Shown here one piece after another: positions 43,901-52,234 of a DNA stretch of 64,000 nucleotides. The DNA is from Bacillota bacterium (GTDB taxonomy: Bacteria > Bacillota > UBA4882 > UBA8346), in assembly GCA_023436305.1 (NCBI GenBank), contig JAEZJQ010000014.1:1-64000 (forward strand), written 5' to 3'. How positions within the stretch are numbered: position 1 is the stretch's first letter; each line of letters begins with the position of its first letter. The notes under the pieces were generated by a model that worked only from the letters and a program-made list of their open reading frames with translations, was not told the origin of the DNA and searched no databases. A program made the translations under genes and the position numbers.

Positions 43901-44590
43901 TTCCAGGTGATCCAGATCACCGCGTAACCCGCCGATAATCTCCGGAGAAATATCCCCCTGCTCCTGGATGGCACGCTCCAACAAACTCAGTTCTTGTTCC
44001 AGCTTGGCCCGTTCGTGCTTCACTTTATCAATTAACTTAACGCCAAACTCAGACAGGGCGAAAATCCGTTCCAACATCCGCACCCGTTCGGCATCTCCCA
44101 TATTTAAAAACTTGGCAAACTCCCCCTGCGGCAAAACTACTGAACGCGTGAAGTCACTCATGGTTAACCCGATGATCTCAATGACTTTCCGGTTAACTTC
44201 TTCAGCGCCTTCGGCAATCACGGTCTCGGTTTCGGAGTCTTTTTTGACAAAACGGCAAATACCGGCCCGGATGGAGTCCCGTTCGGTTTTATTCCGTTTA
44301 AAACTACGCTCGGCCCGGTATACCTTCCGGTTGGAATCGGTCCCGATGGCAAAGGTAAACGACACCTCAAGCAAATCTTTCTGGCTATTTAAAATCCCGG
44401 TGGTACCCCGGGCCGCCCGTTCCACATTGCCATATAAGGCTAAGGTAATCGCGTCCAGTATGGTTGATTTCCCACTGCCGGTGGGCCCGAAAATACCAAA
44501 CAACCCGGTCTCGCATAATTCCTCAAAATCAATGACCTGCTGCTCCGTAAAACTATGTAAACCCGCGATCGATAATTTAAGTGGTTTCAA
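40958..44590 (-). CDS. sbcC: Exonuclease subunit SbcC (Rad50-like SMC ATPase)
   Basis: The 1210-residue protein has Walker A GPTGSGKST at about 35-43, long coiled-coil arms, the zinc hook CPVC in KPCPVCGSLDHPEP near residue 598, signature SSLSGGETFLVSLSLALALS and Walker B EFFFLDEGFGTLDPQ. With SbcD it forms the Mre11-Rad50-like complex that opens hairpins and trims DNA ends. The start is TTG 44590, nine bases after GGAGG. It follows sbcD on the same strand with a 57-base gap. Confidence 0.97.
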   Translation of the reverse strand: MKPLKLSIAGLHSFTEQQVIDFEELCETGLFGIFGPTGSGKSTILDAITLALYGNVERAARGTTGILNSQKDLLEVSFTFAIGTDSNRKVYRAERSFKRNKTERDSIRAGICRFVKKDSETETVIAEGAEEVNRKVIEIIGLTMSDFTRSVVLPQGEFAKFLNMGDAERVRMLERIFALSEFGVKLIDKVKHERAKLEQELSLLERAIQEQGDISPEIIGGLRGDLDHLEQEKREALAEFGEITARYEQTKSIWELQTELVQVQDEESKLLAGQEQITVQKAILLAAETAETIRPYLESFNKANQNLLQAQQAVVNTLSAYEEIEKNHRRLKEHLQQAEKEYQEEQPQLIEQKTKLQALVELEQDLLQKERVLEELRSVYKEAYDSLNILEEDIKNGLVQKSKIEADLSEIQGRIAGFSVSSDYKEKVLKGAVLERDYHNTQEGFDKLARQLEAENQEKAGQEQSLKELEAGRSDLDRELERLNNELEELARNKPGDINFYQTKNDELAGLEKHTQAISLLESEFEKDTAELSLYQSDLQGEESDYKRYETAARELKDSGEALEESRRQLKSDIEQLNERDASFRLANYLMDGKPCPVCGSLDHPEPADTLNSGELDSKKAAMTELETLIEQRKNDLDVLHHELSKSQAVIEQKQAQLSKVQARLDEKRTQIGGLRNLLPAAIKDYCPADLIRFTAEEKQKVTDLQRSMNEWESRNKDLLSQLESFRAEYSGLDAAIRERLGRLGVVQNNAVKLQDQLAAMTLILGEKQAQYLAMKNEMNIADFQSESSRVLASDRQSEELRGKLEEFNKEHQLITKMIEEWKLKKETAQLKLSEVEYTGKSLRDEVAVKKSKLNEAVGDQKPQDIIAEIERKLNDLKAAGESAQKQLEASREALQSAMATKSESMKAVALYQEGKDLAWANLEKKMAERGFSDITAVESALRIEAERETMRREITDYEELRKKYKQEQEALQKRLAGRTVVPEEWAGIQRLKTEISERKDRLMEQVAKLAHSLEDFETRYQKIKEYQKQQKTFAARKSVADELMKLLQGDALVAYIAEEHMHYILKDASARLAMLTNKRYSLLLDQTPGSSKDFIIQDNTNGGISRPVSSLSGGETFLVSLSLALALSSQIQLKGINPLEFFFLDEGFGTLDPQLLELVMDSLEKLRHENLTVGIISHVSELRTRISRRLIVIPATVSGAGSRVRIEKA

Positions 44591-44647
44591 AAACCTTTTC
44601 CTCCATTATGGGTTGTATCTATCGTGTCTGTCATGGTAACAACATCG

Positions 44648-45892
44648 TTACGGGCTAGGAGGTATCTTTGCCCCTTCCTCTTCATCCATAGCGGCGATCT
44701 CCAGGAAAAATTGGGTCAGATCCGCCCGGGGCGCGACTCCGGTTTTGGCTTTATAAAAATCCTCAAATAATTCCTGTAACGGCTTGGAACGCCGGTTTTC
44801 CTCAAAAGCGGCGCTTTGTTCACTATTTTTTAGCACCGGCCAGATATTGATGAGATTATCGCTGAGGCTCCGCAATGTCCGGATCTGTTCCTGGGTTAAC
44901 GGCTGATCCACATGAATCTCCAAGTCAATCCAGGCATCCCCGGCTTGGCCGCTATTCAGCCAGTCAATGGCTTCTTCTAACCCATGAAGCGCCACCTGGC
45001 GGATTAATGGCTTGCCGCTTTGCAGCTCGATCCGTTCAACCCGCGCCTGAGTACCGGGGAATACTTCGACGGCAAACACCGCTTTCCGGGAACCGGACTC
45101 GGAAAAACTATAAGGCAGCAGGGAGCCGGAATAATAGGCAGCTGCGGTTCCACCGATTTTTTGGGGTTTATGCAAATGGCCCAGGGCAATATATTGAGCA
45201 TGCGGGGGTAATTTATCCGGGGTCACCACCGGGGCTCCACCCAATTGGATAGGCCGCTCGGAGTCGGATGATTCACCGCCCAAAATGAACAAGTGGCTCA
45301 TGGCCAGATTTACGGTATCCTCCCGGAAATGCCAGGCCAATTCGTGAAATACTTTCCCCACGCGTTCCGCGTAGGCTTCCCCTAACTCCACCTCATTTAA
45401 ACTGGGGGTCAACATCTCCGCCAACCGGGCTTCCGACGGGTACGGCAGGGTAATGATCACCGCGTGTTCCGGAACACTGTCAATTTGGAGCTCAAGCCAC
45501 CCGGCGCCGGATTGGACAACTTTGACGCCCAGACTTGAATTGGCAAGCAAACCGGCCTCATCTCCCGGCATTCCCAACAAGATGATGCCGTTCCGGTCCG
45601 CCAACGATTTGGCCGCGCACAGGCGCTCCGGATTGTCATGATTGCCGGCAATCACCACGATTCCCCGTTTTCCACCATCCGCCAGGCGTTCCACGGCGTC
45701 GTAAAAAAGTTCCTCCGCCGCCGCCGAAGGCACCGCGGTATCGAAGATATCCCCGGAGATTAAAACCAGATGAACCTTCCGCTCATCGGCGATCCGGCAG
45801 ATCTCGGCGACGGCTTCCCGTTGCTCGGGCAACCGGTCACGGTTGTCCAGGTATTTTCCCAAATGCCAATCGGAGGTATGCAGGATGTTCAT
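44648..45892 (-). CDS. sbcD: Exonuclease subunit SbcD (Mre11-like)
   Basis: The 414-residue phosphoesterase shows all metal-binding motifs: HTSDWHLGK (7-15), ISGDIFDTAVPS, VIAGNHDNPERL and ALGHLHKPQKI. It is the nuclease partner of SbcC, acting on double-strand ends and hairpins. ATG 45892 follows AAAAAGGAGCAATC. It is the first gene of the sbcDC operon; no LexA-type box is visible in the 220-base gap upstream, which also carries the promoter of the divergent phosphatase gene. Confidence 0.97.
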   Translation of the reverse strand: MNILHTSDWHLGKYLDNRDRLPEQREAVAEICRIADERKVHLVLISGDIFDTAVPSAAAEELFYDAVERLADGGKRGIVVIAGNHDNPERLCAAKSLADRNGIILLGMPGDEAGLLANSSLGVKVVQSGAGWLELQIDSVPEHAVIITLPYPSEARLAEMLTPSLNEVELGEAYAERVGKVFHELAWHFREDTVNLAMSHLFILGGESSDSERPIQLGGAPVVTPDKLPPHAQYIALGHLHKPQKIGGTAAAYYSGSLLPYSFSESGSRKAVFAVEVFPGTQARVERIELQSGKPLIRQVALHGLEEAIDWLNSGQAGDAWIDLEIHVDQPLTQEQIRTLRSLSDNLINIWPVLKNSEQSAAFEENRRSKPLQELFEDFYKAKTGVAPRADLTQFFLEIAAMDEEEGAKIPPSP

Positions 45893-46112
45893 GATTGCTC
45901 CTTTTTAATGAATTACAGATTCCATATTTGCATATAATTCACGGATACATCGGCCATGTATGTTAATTTATTCGTTTTCAGTGGTAATACTCCTGCATAT
46001 TTTAAAATTGAAGCCGGGGAATTTATATTTTTTTTAGACCGGTTGGTAGGCGAATCATTTACAATAAAAATTCGGATATAATAATTTTAAACTGTCAAAT
46101 AAGGAGTATCAA

Positions 46113-46622
46113 ATGTCTTCCTTGGCCGTTTTCCTGGATCGAGATGGTGTCATCAACGATAATTCGCGAAAGGTCAACCAACCCGCAGACCTCATTCTTT
46201 TGCCCGGGGTTGGCGCCGCGATCAAACAACTTAAACAGGCCGGTTACCTTGTGTTAATCGTGACCAATCAAGGGGGTATCGAACTCGGGTATTTCACCGA
46301 AACCGATCTGGCCGCTATCCACTCCCGTCTGGAATCTCAATTACGGGAGCAAGATGCCTATATCGATGAAATTGTTTATTGCCCGCATTTTCATCAGGAT
46401 TGTGGCTGCCGGAAGCCAAAACCGGGAATGATCCTGGCTTTGGCCGCTAAATATAACATTGAGCTTGGAAAGTCCTGGATGATCGGTGACCGGGAGAGCG
46501 ATATTCTTGCCGGGAAAGCCGTCGGCTGCCGGACGGTTAAATTGGGTGAAGCGGACCCTCATGCTGATTTTAACTGCCGTCATTTGGATGAAGCGGTAAC
46601 TTTCATTGTAAGAAACCGATAA
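46113..46622 (+). CDS. HAD phosphatase, D-glycero-heptose bisphosphate phosphatase (GmhB)-like
   Basis: The 169-residue protein has the HAD signature FLDRDGVIND with Asp9/Asp11, a second motif IVTNQGG, the Cys-rich zinc loop YCPHFHQDCGCRKPKPGM typical of GmhB, and the acidic GDRESDILAG motif. GmhB removes the 7-phosphate from heptose bisphosphate for LPS core or S-layer glycan synthesis. No other heptose genes lie nearby, so the exact substrate is uncertain. ATG 46113 follows AAGGAG with good spacing. Confidence 0.85.
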   Translation: MSSLAVFLDRDGVINDNSRKVNQPADLILLPGVGAAIKQLKQAGYLVLIVTNQGGIELGYFTETDLAAIHSRLESQLREQDAYIDEIVYCPHFHQDCGCRKPKPGMILALAAKYNIELGKSWMIGDRESDILAGKAVGCRTVKLGEADPHADFNCRHLDEAVTFIVRNR

Positions 46623-46681
46623 TATCTGTTGCCGGTTTAAGCAATTAAGATTATAATATAAAATATTATCCATAAAAATCG

Positions 46682-46703
46682 GCGATAAGAATTTATCGCT
46701 TTT
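46682..46703 (+). terminator. Probable terminator after the phosphatase gene
   Basis: GCGATAA and TTATCGC form a 7-pair stem around a GAAT loop, followed by TTTT. It ends eight bases before the next start codon, so it may instead reduce read-through into the cysteine-cluster gene. Confidence 0.45.
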
Positions 46704-46710
46704 ATGAGTT

Positions 46711-47265
46711 ATGCCGATGGACCAATTCTCATTATATCAAACCGCATATCAAATTCTAAACAAATCCACTCCGTTACGGTTCGACTGTGGCAAACTCTGC
46801 AACCGGGCTTGCTGTCAAAATCTAGCCTGTGATATTGAGGCCGGTGAAGACTCCGGAATGTACCTTTTCCCCGGCGAGGAACATATGATTCAAGAGGCCG
46901 TGAGCAAGGGCGCGCCAGTCTTTTTTGATATCATCCCGGTTCATTTTGAGTTCAATCCCCATATTCCAATATCCTTGGCCACCTGTAAGGGCCAGTGTGA
47001 CCGGAATCTCAGACCCCTAGCCTGCCGGATCTTCCCGTTGACCCCTTATCTGACCGAAAAAGATATTCTGGTCATCCGTATTGACCCCCGGGCCATCCCC
47101 ATTTGCCCGCTGGCTGATGATCTGAAGCACAACAAACTCCACCCCGATTTTGTCAACAACGTCCGGAAAGCTTGCCGGATCTTAATTACCGATCCGCTAA
47201 TTAAGGATTATATCGCCGGTTTATCCCGGATGTTTGATGAATATAATCATTTTCGCGGAGAATAA
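46711..47265 (+). CDS. Cysteine-cluster protein (YkgJ-like)
   Basis: The 184-residue protein contains a spaced set of Cys: FDCGKLCNRACCQN, LACDIEAGEDSGMY, TCKGQCDRNLRPLACRIFPL and later ICPL and ACRIL. This fits the zinc- or iron-sulfur-binding YkgJ-type cysteine cluster family of unknown role. ATG 46711 has no clear ribosome binding site; a second ATG two codons later is equally placed. It is followed after 31 bases by gapN. Confidence 0.65.
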   Translation: MPMDQFSLYQTAYQILNKSTPLRFDCGKLCNRACCQNLACDIEAGEDSGMYLFPGEEHMIQEAVSKGAPVFFDIIPVHFEFNPHIPISLATCKGQCDRNLRPLACRIFPLTPYLTEKDILVIRIDPRAIPICPLADDLKHNKLHPDFVNNVRKACRILITDPLIKDYIAGLSRMFDEYNHFRGE

Positions 47266-47296
47266 ACATAACAAAACATAAAAAAGAGGTGCTTGG

Positions 47297-48916
47297 ATGA
47301 ACCCTGAATTAACGGCGCTTTTCCCCACCGAAGCGGAAATACCGGAAGAATTTCAAATCAAGGAACCGGTTCACCAAACTGAATATCTGGCCAATGGTGA
47401 ATTACGGGCCTGGCAAGGCCCCGTCCAGGAAGTTTTTTCACCGGTCTGTATCAAGGATTCTTCTGGTATAACCCGGAAACTGGTGGGCAGTTATCCGCTG
47501 TTATCCGAAATCGAGGTTCTCTCCATCCTTGAGGCGGCTGTCCGGGCTTATGATAACGGAAAGGGCGTCTGGCCAACCATGCCGGTGGCCGGAAGAATCC
47601 GGCATGTCCAGGACTTTGCCTACCGGATGAAGTTAAAGAAGAATGAAATCGTTAAACTGCTGATGTGGGAGATCGGCAAAAGCCACGCCGATTCGGTGAA
47701 GGAATTTGATCGGACGGTGGAATACATTGGGGATACCATTGATGCGCTAAAGGATCTGGATCGAGTTTCATCCCGGTTTCAGATCGAAGAGAGCATTATC
47801 GCCCAAATTCGGCGATCGCCGCTGGGAGTGGTTTTATGTATGGGCCCCTTTAATTATCCGTTAAACGAGACCTTCACCACCCTGATCCCAGCCCTGATCA
47901 TGGGCAATACGGTAATCTGCAAACCACCCAAACTCGGGACCCTCCTTTACCGGCCTTTGCTTGAGTTATTCCGGGATTGTTTTCCGCCGGGAGTGGTGAA
48001 TTTTGTTTACGGACGGGGTTCCAGCATCATTTCGCCCTTGATGACCACCGGTAAAATTGATGTACTGGCCTTTATCGGTACCAGTAAAGTAGCGGATACC
48101 ATTAAAAAAGATCATCCCAAACCGCACCGCCTGCGTTCGGTCCTCGGATTGGACGCCAAAAATCCGGCTATTATCCTGCCGGACGCCGATTTGAAGCTTG
48201 CGGTCGAGGAATGCCTGTTGGGAACGCTTTCGTTTAACGGCCAACGTTGCACCGCGTTAAAGATTTTGTTTGTCCACGAAAAGATCGCGGATCATTTTCT
48301 TAACCAATTCGCCACCGCGCTTTCCGGCTTAAAACTGGGCATGCCCTGGACGCCAAATGTCCGGATCACGCCATTGCCCGAACCTCAGAAACCGGAATAC
48401 CTGAACGAATTGCTTCAAAATGCACAAAATAACGGCGCCAAAGTCATCAACGAATCCGGTGGCGCGTTCTCCGAATCCTTATTTTACCCGGCGCTGGTGT
48501 ACCCGGTCACCCCCGCCATGAAACTATATACCGAGGAACAATTCGGCCCCATCGTTCCGGTGGTTCCCTTTGCCGATACGGAAACCCCCATTCGCTATAT
48601 TGAACAGTCCAATTACGGCCAGCAAGTGAGCATCTTCGGCAATGACCCGGATGAAATCGCCAAACTGGTGGACCCACTGGTCAACCAGGTTTCCCGGGTG
48701 AATATCAATAGCCAGTGCCAACGCGGCCCGGACATTTTCCCCTTCACCGGCCGGAAAGATTCGGCGGAAGGAACCCTGTCCGTCTCCGACGCCCTGCGGG
48801 TCTTCTCCATTCGGACCATGGTGGCCGCCAAGGAGAATGATCCAAATAAAGCACTAATTACGGGCATTGTCAACGATCATAAATCGAACTTCCTGTCCAC
48901 TGATTTTATACTATAA
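47297..48916 (+). CDS. gapN: NADP-dependent non-phosphorylating glyceraldehyde-3-phosphate dehydrogenase (GapN-like)
   Basis: The 539-residue aldehyde dehydrogenase has VLCMGPFNYPLNETFTTLIP, GNTVICKPPKLG, FIGTSKVADTI and the nucleophile Cys near 317 in LSFNGQRCTALKI. The ending NINSQCQRGPDIFPFTGRKD then SAEGTLSVSDALRVFSIRTM is characteristic of GapN. It oxidises glyceraldehyde-3-phosphate directly to 3-phosphoglycerate, yielding NADPH without ATP. The usual E-L-G-G motif that supplies the general base reads VLGLDAKNP here, as in a plant/cyanobacterial-like subgroup. It is longer than the usual ~480 residues at the N-terminus. ATG 47297 follows AGAGGTGC. Confidence 0.85.
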   Translation: MNPELTALFPTEAEIPEEFQIKEPVHQTEYLANGELRAWQGPVQEVFSPVCIKDSSGITRKLVGSYPLLSEIEVLSILEAAVRAYDNGKGVWPTMPVAGRIRHVQDFAYRMKLKKNEIVKLLMWEIGKSHADSVKEFDRTVEYIGDTIDALKDLDRVSSRFQIEESIIAQIRRSPLGVVLCMGPFNYPLNETFTTLIPALIMGNTVICKPPKLGTLLYRPLLELFRDCFPPGVVNFVYGRGSSIISPLMTTGKIDVLAFIGTSKVADTIKKDHPKPHRLRSVLGLDAKNPAIILPDADLKLAVEECLLGTLSFNGQRCTALKILFVHEKIADHFLNQFATALSGLKLGMPWTPNVRITPLPEPQKPEYLNELLQNAQNNGAKVINESGGAFSESLFYPALVYPVTPAMKLYTEEQFGPIVPVVPFADTETPIRYIEQSNYGQQVSIFGNDPDEIAKLVDPLVNQVSRVNINSQCQRGPDIFPFTGRKDSAEGTLSVSDALRVFSIRTMVAAKENDPNKALITGIVNDHKSNFLSTDFIL

Positions 48917-48931
48917 AGTGTAAAGGGTGAA

Positions 48932-48985
48932 GGTAAAGGGTGAAATAAAGGAAAAGACTTTTCTCTGTTCACACTTTACCTTTTT
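48932..48985 (+). terminator. Terminator after gapN
   Basis: GGTAAAGGGTGAA (48932-48944) pairs with TTCACACTTTACC (48968-48980), 13 bases with one mismatch, followed by TTTTT. It lies in the convergent gap between gapN and the VOC-family gene. The tract is built from iterated GTAAAGGGTGAAG words, another of the word-type spacers of this genome. Confidence 0.65.
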
Positions 48986-49022
48986 AATTTTATATTTTAC
49001 CTTCAAACTTCAACTTCACACT

Positions 49023-49385
49023 TCACGGTATAATCTCTAGCCAATAACCATCGGGGTCATTAATGAAATAGATGCCCATGACTTCATTTTCATAACAGAT
49101 ACATCCCATCTTTTGATGAAGATCGTGGGCGGCCTTGAAATCATCGGTTTTGAAAGCGATATGGGATTCGTTGTCACCCAGTTCATAGGGGACGGTTTTA
49201 TCCCGGAGCCAGGTTAATTCGATCCGGTGGGGAGTGGTTTGATCTCCCAGAAAGACCAGTTCAAAACTGCCGTCGGAGGCTTTATGCCGTCCGGTTTCCA
49301 CCAGGCCCAGGGCTTTTTGATAGAACCGGATGCTTTTTTCCAGATTCAGTACGTTTAAATTATTATGGTCCAAAATGAATTTCAT
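49023..49385 (-). CDS. Glyoxalase/VOC superfamily protein (lactoylglutathione lyase-like)
   Basis: I place the start at ATG 49385 behind GGAGGGACG, giving 120 residues (MKFILDHNNLNVLNLEKSIR). The chain has two beta-alpha-beta-beta-beta modules with likely metal ligands His7 and a late Glu in DPDGYWLEIIP, and reads FYQKALGLVETGRHKASDGS and ESHIAFKTDDFKAAHDLHQK. This fits small GloA-type glyoxalases, which detoxify methylglyoxal, though VOC proteins vary in substrate. It follows the DNA repair pair on the same strand. Confidence 0.8.
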   Translation of the reverse strand: MKFILDHNNLNVLNLEKSIRFYQKALGLVETGRHKASDGSFELVFLGDQTTPHRIELTWLRDKTVPYELGDNESHIAFKTDDFKAAHDLHQKMGCICYENEVMGIYFINDPDGYWLEIIP

Positions 49386-49476
49386 CGAGTACGTCCCTCC
49401 ATATTTTTTTGGGATAGTCGCTTCCGGGTAAAATAATTCGAAGAGCAACGGGGATTTCCTTTTTTGATTTGGTTAT

Positions 49477-50292
49477 TTATGATTCCACCCGCTCGATCAT
49501 ATGTTTCCAGTAACGTTCAGGCATGTGTTGACGTTGCAGCTTTTTATTCTCCCGTTCGTGGATGGCGATTCCCTTAAAATACTCATTCCAAAGTTCCTGG
49601 TAATGGGGTTCATCAGTTTCAAAAATACCGGAACCGAAACCCAACTCAAGATTCCTCATCTGCCCGGTACTCAAAATCGCTTCCGGTTTCGCTTCAACTC
49701 CGGTAACCAACCGGCATTGGGCTTCCGCGCCCGTACGCGTACCATCATAATAAAGCCCTTTATGGCGGCGGAGATCATGGATGAACCATGACTGGTCGGC
49801 GAACCGGGCGCTGAAATGGGGGGCCAGGAGTTCCAGGATGTTGTGATCGGGTTCAATGGGAGCATAATAAATGCCGTCACTCATCTTACGGAAGCGGACG
49901 AAGCCATGGAAGCGGTGAATCTCATATGATACCCGGTCACTGGTTTTTCGTATATTCCGGGCGGTTCCATCGGCAAAGTTCCGTTCAAAACCACATCCGT
50001 ATTTCAAGGATTTCTGGATAAAATCGGCAATGACCGTTTCAATACCGGACTCTTCGGATAGAAAGCAGAAATAAAGATCATAAAAGGCCGGTTTGGTTAA
50101 TTTCCCCGCTATGATCTCGAGGAGTTTTCCGGCTAAACTAAGATCAGTCGGGATTATTTCCGGCTGCGTAAATAGATCCGGCTCGAATCCGGATAGGGTG
50201 GTGATGTTATCCCCGGTTTGGCCACCTTGTAGCCACTTATAAATAGCAGTTAACAAACCGGGAAAGGTTCCATCGTAAATATAGGTCATCAT
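49477..50292 (-). CDS. DNA repair protein partner, TIGR03915/DUF4130-type
   Basis: The 271-residue protein begins MTYIYDGTFPGLLTAIYKWL and contains RFHGFVRFRKMSDGIYYAPI, EPDHNILELLAPHFSARFAD and WFIHDLRRHKGLYYDGTRT, the DUF4130 pattern. The C-terminal WNEYFKGIAIHERENKKLQR and MPERYWKHMIE fit the family end. It is thought to act with a radical SAM protein in DNA repair and is almost always next to it. Its start overlaps the stop of that partner by four bases (ATGA), indicating coupled translation. Confidence 0.85.
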   Translation of the reverse strand: MMTYIYDGTFPGLLTAIYKWLQGGQTGDNITTLSGFEPDLFTQPEIIPTDLSLAGKLLEIIAGKLTKPAFYDLYFCFLSEESGIETVIADFIQKSLKYGCGFERNFADGTARNIRKTSDRVSYEIHRFHGFVRFRKMSDGIYYAPIEPDHNILELLAPHFSARFADQSWFIHDLRRHKGLYYDGTRTGAEAQCRLVTGVEAKPEAILSTGQMRNLELGFGSGIFETDEPHYQELWNEYFKGIAIHERENKKLQRQHMPERYWKHMIERVES

Positions 50293-51557
50293 GAATACAA
50301 CCCTTCATTGAATAAGGGTAACTGCCGGTTATCCCCCTCCGAAATTGCTTTCCCGGTTCCGGGCAGCAACCGCTTCCGGATGGCTGCTTCATTATCCAAA
50401 GTTTCCAGAAATTTGCCCTGACAGGTAATAAAGTAACGGGCCCGTTTCAGGATCACCCCTAATTTCCCCAAATCATTAAAATTTAAACTGCCGAAACGCC
50501 GGGCCTCAATGACTCGTTGGGCGGATTTCAAGCCAATGCCGGGGATGCGCAACAGGGAATGATAATCGGCCCGGTTCACTTCCTGGGGAAATAAGTGCAG
50601 ATTGCGGAGCGCCCAGCCGGTTTTGGGGTCTAAATCCGGTTCCAAAAAAGGAACTTTGGGAGTGAGTACTTCTTCAGCCCGGAATCCGTAAAACCGTAAC
50701 AGCCAGTCCGCTTGATACAAGCGGTTTTCCCGCTTTAGCGGCGGAGTTGCCAATGCCGGGAGTAATGGATTGCTGGTGACCGGAATATACGCCGAATAAT
50801 AGACCCGTTTTAAATTAACCCGTTGATACAACCCTTCGGAAAGCCGCAGGATTTGAAGATCCGTTTCGGAAGTGGCGCCGACGATTAACTGGGTACTTTG
50901 TCCGGCCGGAACGAACTGCCCGGCGTTTTTAAACTGCCGCTTTTCTTCATGGTTGGCCGTTATCTTGCTTCCGATATAGGCCATGGGCTGCAGGATGTCA
51001 TCTTTCCGCTTCTGGGGAGCTAACAACTTCAGGCCGTTCTCGGAAGGCAGTTCAATATTGACGCTAAGCCGGTCCACGTAAAAACCCGCTTCCCGGATCA
51101 GCTCCCGGCTGGCGCCGGGAATTACTTTGAGATGGATATAGCCGTTAAAGTTTTGCTCCTGCCTTAATTTCTTCACGATCTGGACCATTAATTCCATGGT
51201 ATGTTCGGCGTTTTTCAGCACTCCGGAACTTAAAAACAAACCCTCGATATAGTTCCGGCGGTAAAAGTTGATGGTTAAGTCCACCACTTCGGCCACGCTG
51301 AAACTGGAACGGGGGATGTCGTTGCTGCGCCGGTTGATGCAATAGACGCAATCATTGATACAATGATTGGTCATCAGGACCTTTAGCAGGGAGATGCAGC
51401 GCCCATCAGCCGCCCAACTATGGCATATACCATTGGCGGCGGTACTGGCATTGCCTAAACCCTTCGAATCGTTGGCGCGGGTGCTGCCGCTGGAAGCACA
51501 GGAGGCGTCGTATTTAGCGGCGGCGGAAAGGATTGCTAACTTTTCTTGGAGATCCAT
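50289..51557 (-). CDS. Radical SAM DNA modification/repair protein, TIGR03916-type
   Basis: The 422-residue protein has the radical SAM cluster motif CINDCVYC (Cys66, Cys70, Cys73) and the family segments RRSNDIPRSSFSVAEVVDLT and EGLFLSSGVLKN. A C-terminal helix-hairpin-helix DNA-binding motif reads LLRIPGIGLKSAQRVIEARR. This matches the putative DNA modification/repair radical SAM family found in clostridia. It is the first gene of a two-gene operon. Two LexA/DinR-type boxes overlap its promoter, which supports a DNA damage role. Confidence 0.9.
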   Translation of the reverse strand: MDLQEKLAILSAAAKYDASCASSGSTRANDSKGLGNASTAANGICHSWAADGRCISLLKVLMTNHCINDCVYCINRRSNDIPRSSFSVAEVVDLTINFYRRNYIEGLFLSSGVLKNAEHTMELMVQIVKKLRQEQNFNGYIHLKVIPGASRELIREAGFYVDRLSVNIELPSENGLKLLAPQKRKDDILQPMAYIGSKITANHEEKRQFKNAGQFVPAGQSTQLIVGATSETDLQILRLSEGLYQRVNLKRVYYSAYIPVTSNPLLPALATPPLKRENRLYQADWLLRFYGFRAEEVLTPKVPFLEPDLDPKTGWALRNLHLFPQEVNRADYHSLLRIPGIGLKSAQRVIEARRFGSLNFNDLGKLGVILKRARYFITCQGKFLETLDNEAAIRKRLLPGTGKAISEGDNRQLPLFNEGLYS

Positions 51558-51598
51558 GAAGTAACCTCAATATCTTGTAAAATAGAGTCCAAATATAT

Positions 51599-51646
51599 GA
51601 ACATATGTTCTTTAATTATTATAACGCGAACATCCGTTCTAGACAA
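51599..51646 (-). promoter_or_regulatory. SOS-type promoter with two LexA/DinR boxes
   Basis: On the minus strand -35 TTGTCT (51646-51641) and -10 TATAAT (51623-51618) are 17 bases apart. One box, GAACGGATGTTC (51639-51628), lies inside the spacer and a second, GAACATATGTTC (51610-51599), just downstream of the -10. Both fit the Gram-positive GAAC-N4-GTTC LexA (DinR) operator. LexA bound here would block the promoter until DNA damage. Confidence 0.85.
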
Positions 51647-51822
51647 GAGGTTTTTTAACTCCGACATTCTTTTCACCGACCGAGTCCGGTAAGTTCATTG
51701 TTATCATAGTCCCTCAGGGAAAAGGTCAAGTGATAAGATTCATAAATCTCATTCCCGTATGATTCACTTGAGAATAATATATCATTGAAACCCAAAATGA
51801 ACTTTCTAGGAGGTGTTTTTCA

Positions 51823-51927
51823 ATGGGTTTTGATGGCGGTTTTTTTGGTGGCGGTTGTGAATGGATTATATGTATTATTGTAATTATCATCATCTTCTGC
51901 TGTATTTGTGGCCGTGGCTTCATTTAA
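51823..51927 (+). CDS. 34-residue Gly-rich, Ile-rich membrane micropeptide
   Basis: ATG 51823 is nine bases after a perfect AGGAGG (51808-51813). The product is MGFDGGFFGGGCEWIICIIV then IIIIFCCICGRGFI: a Gly/Phe head, a 15-residue hydrophobic segment and a Cys cluster (five Cys in 34 residues). It ends in a strong terminator, so it is a self-contained gene. A related but headless copy lies at 53071-53175. Small Gly-rich hydrophobic proteins of this layout occur among sporulation proteins of the YjcZ kind, but no homology is claimed. Confidence 0.7.
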   Translation: MGFDGGFFGGGCEWIICIIVIIIIFCCICGRGFI

Positions 51928-52025
51928 GGCCCCTTGATAAGAACCCATTACAGCATTCTACCAATGGGCGGTGATGGATTACCTGCCGCTTCCTTGATTG
52001 GAATGTCAAGATATTAATTTATAAA

Positions 52026-52061
52026 AGATTATGGTTCATCGATTGGACCATAATCTTTTTT
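52026..52061 (+). terminator. Strong intrinsic terminator after the micropeptide
   Basis: AGATTATGGTTC and GGACCATAATCT pair around a short ATCGATT loop (one weak pair), followed by six T. The rest of the gap 51928-52234 holds nothing else that I recognise. Confidence 0.85.
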
Positions 52062-52234
52062 GTAAAAGTCGGATTTGGATGGAGGCTCTCAGTATATCAG
52101 CGGTGAACCCGATGATAAAGTCAAGAAATCTAAAAAATCAGAGCCTAACTTTTGAGTTAAGCTCATTTTTTTGCCGTTGATTGATTTCACCACAACAAAT
52201 TTGTAGCTCGTTATCTGCAGCAATTATTGCGTGC

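Noticed and set aside
43968..44639. Plus-strand ORF of 223 codons opposite sbcC
   Set aside because: It is antisense to the highly conserved SbcC N-terminus and has no credible start.
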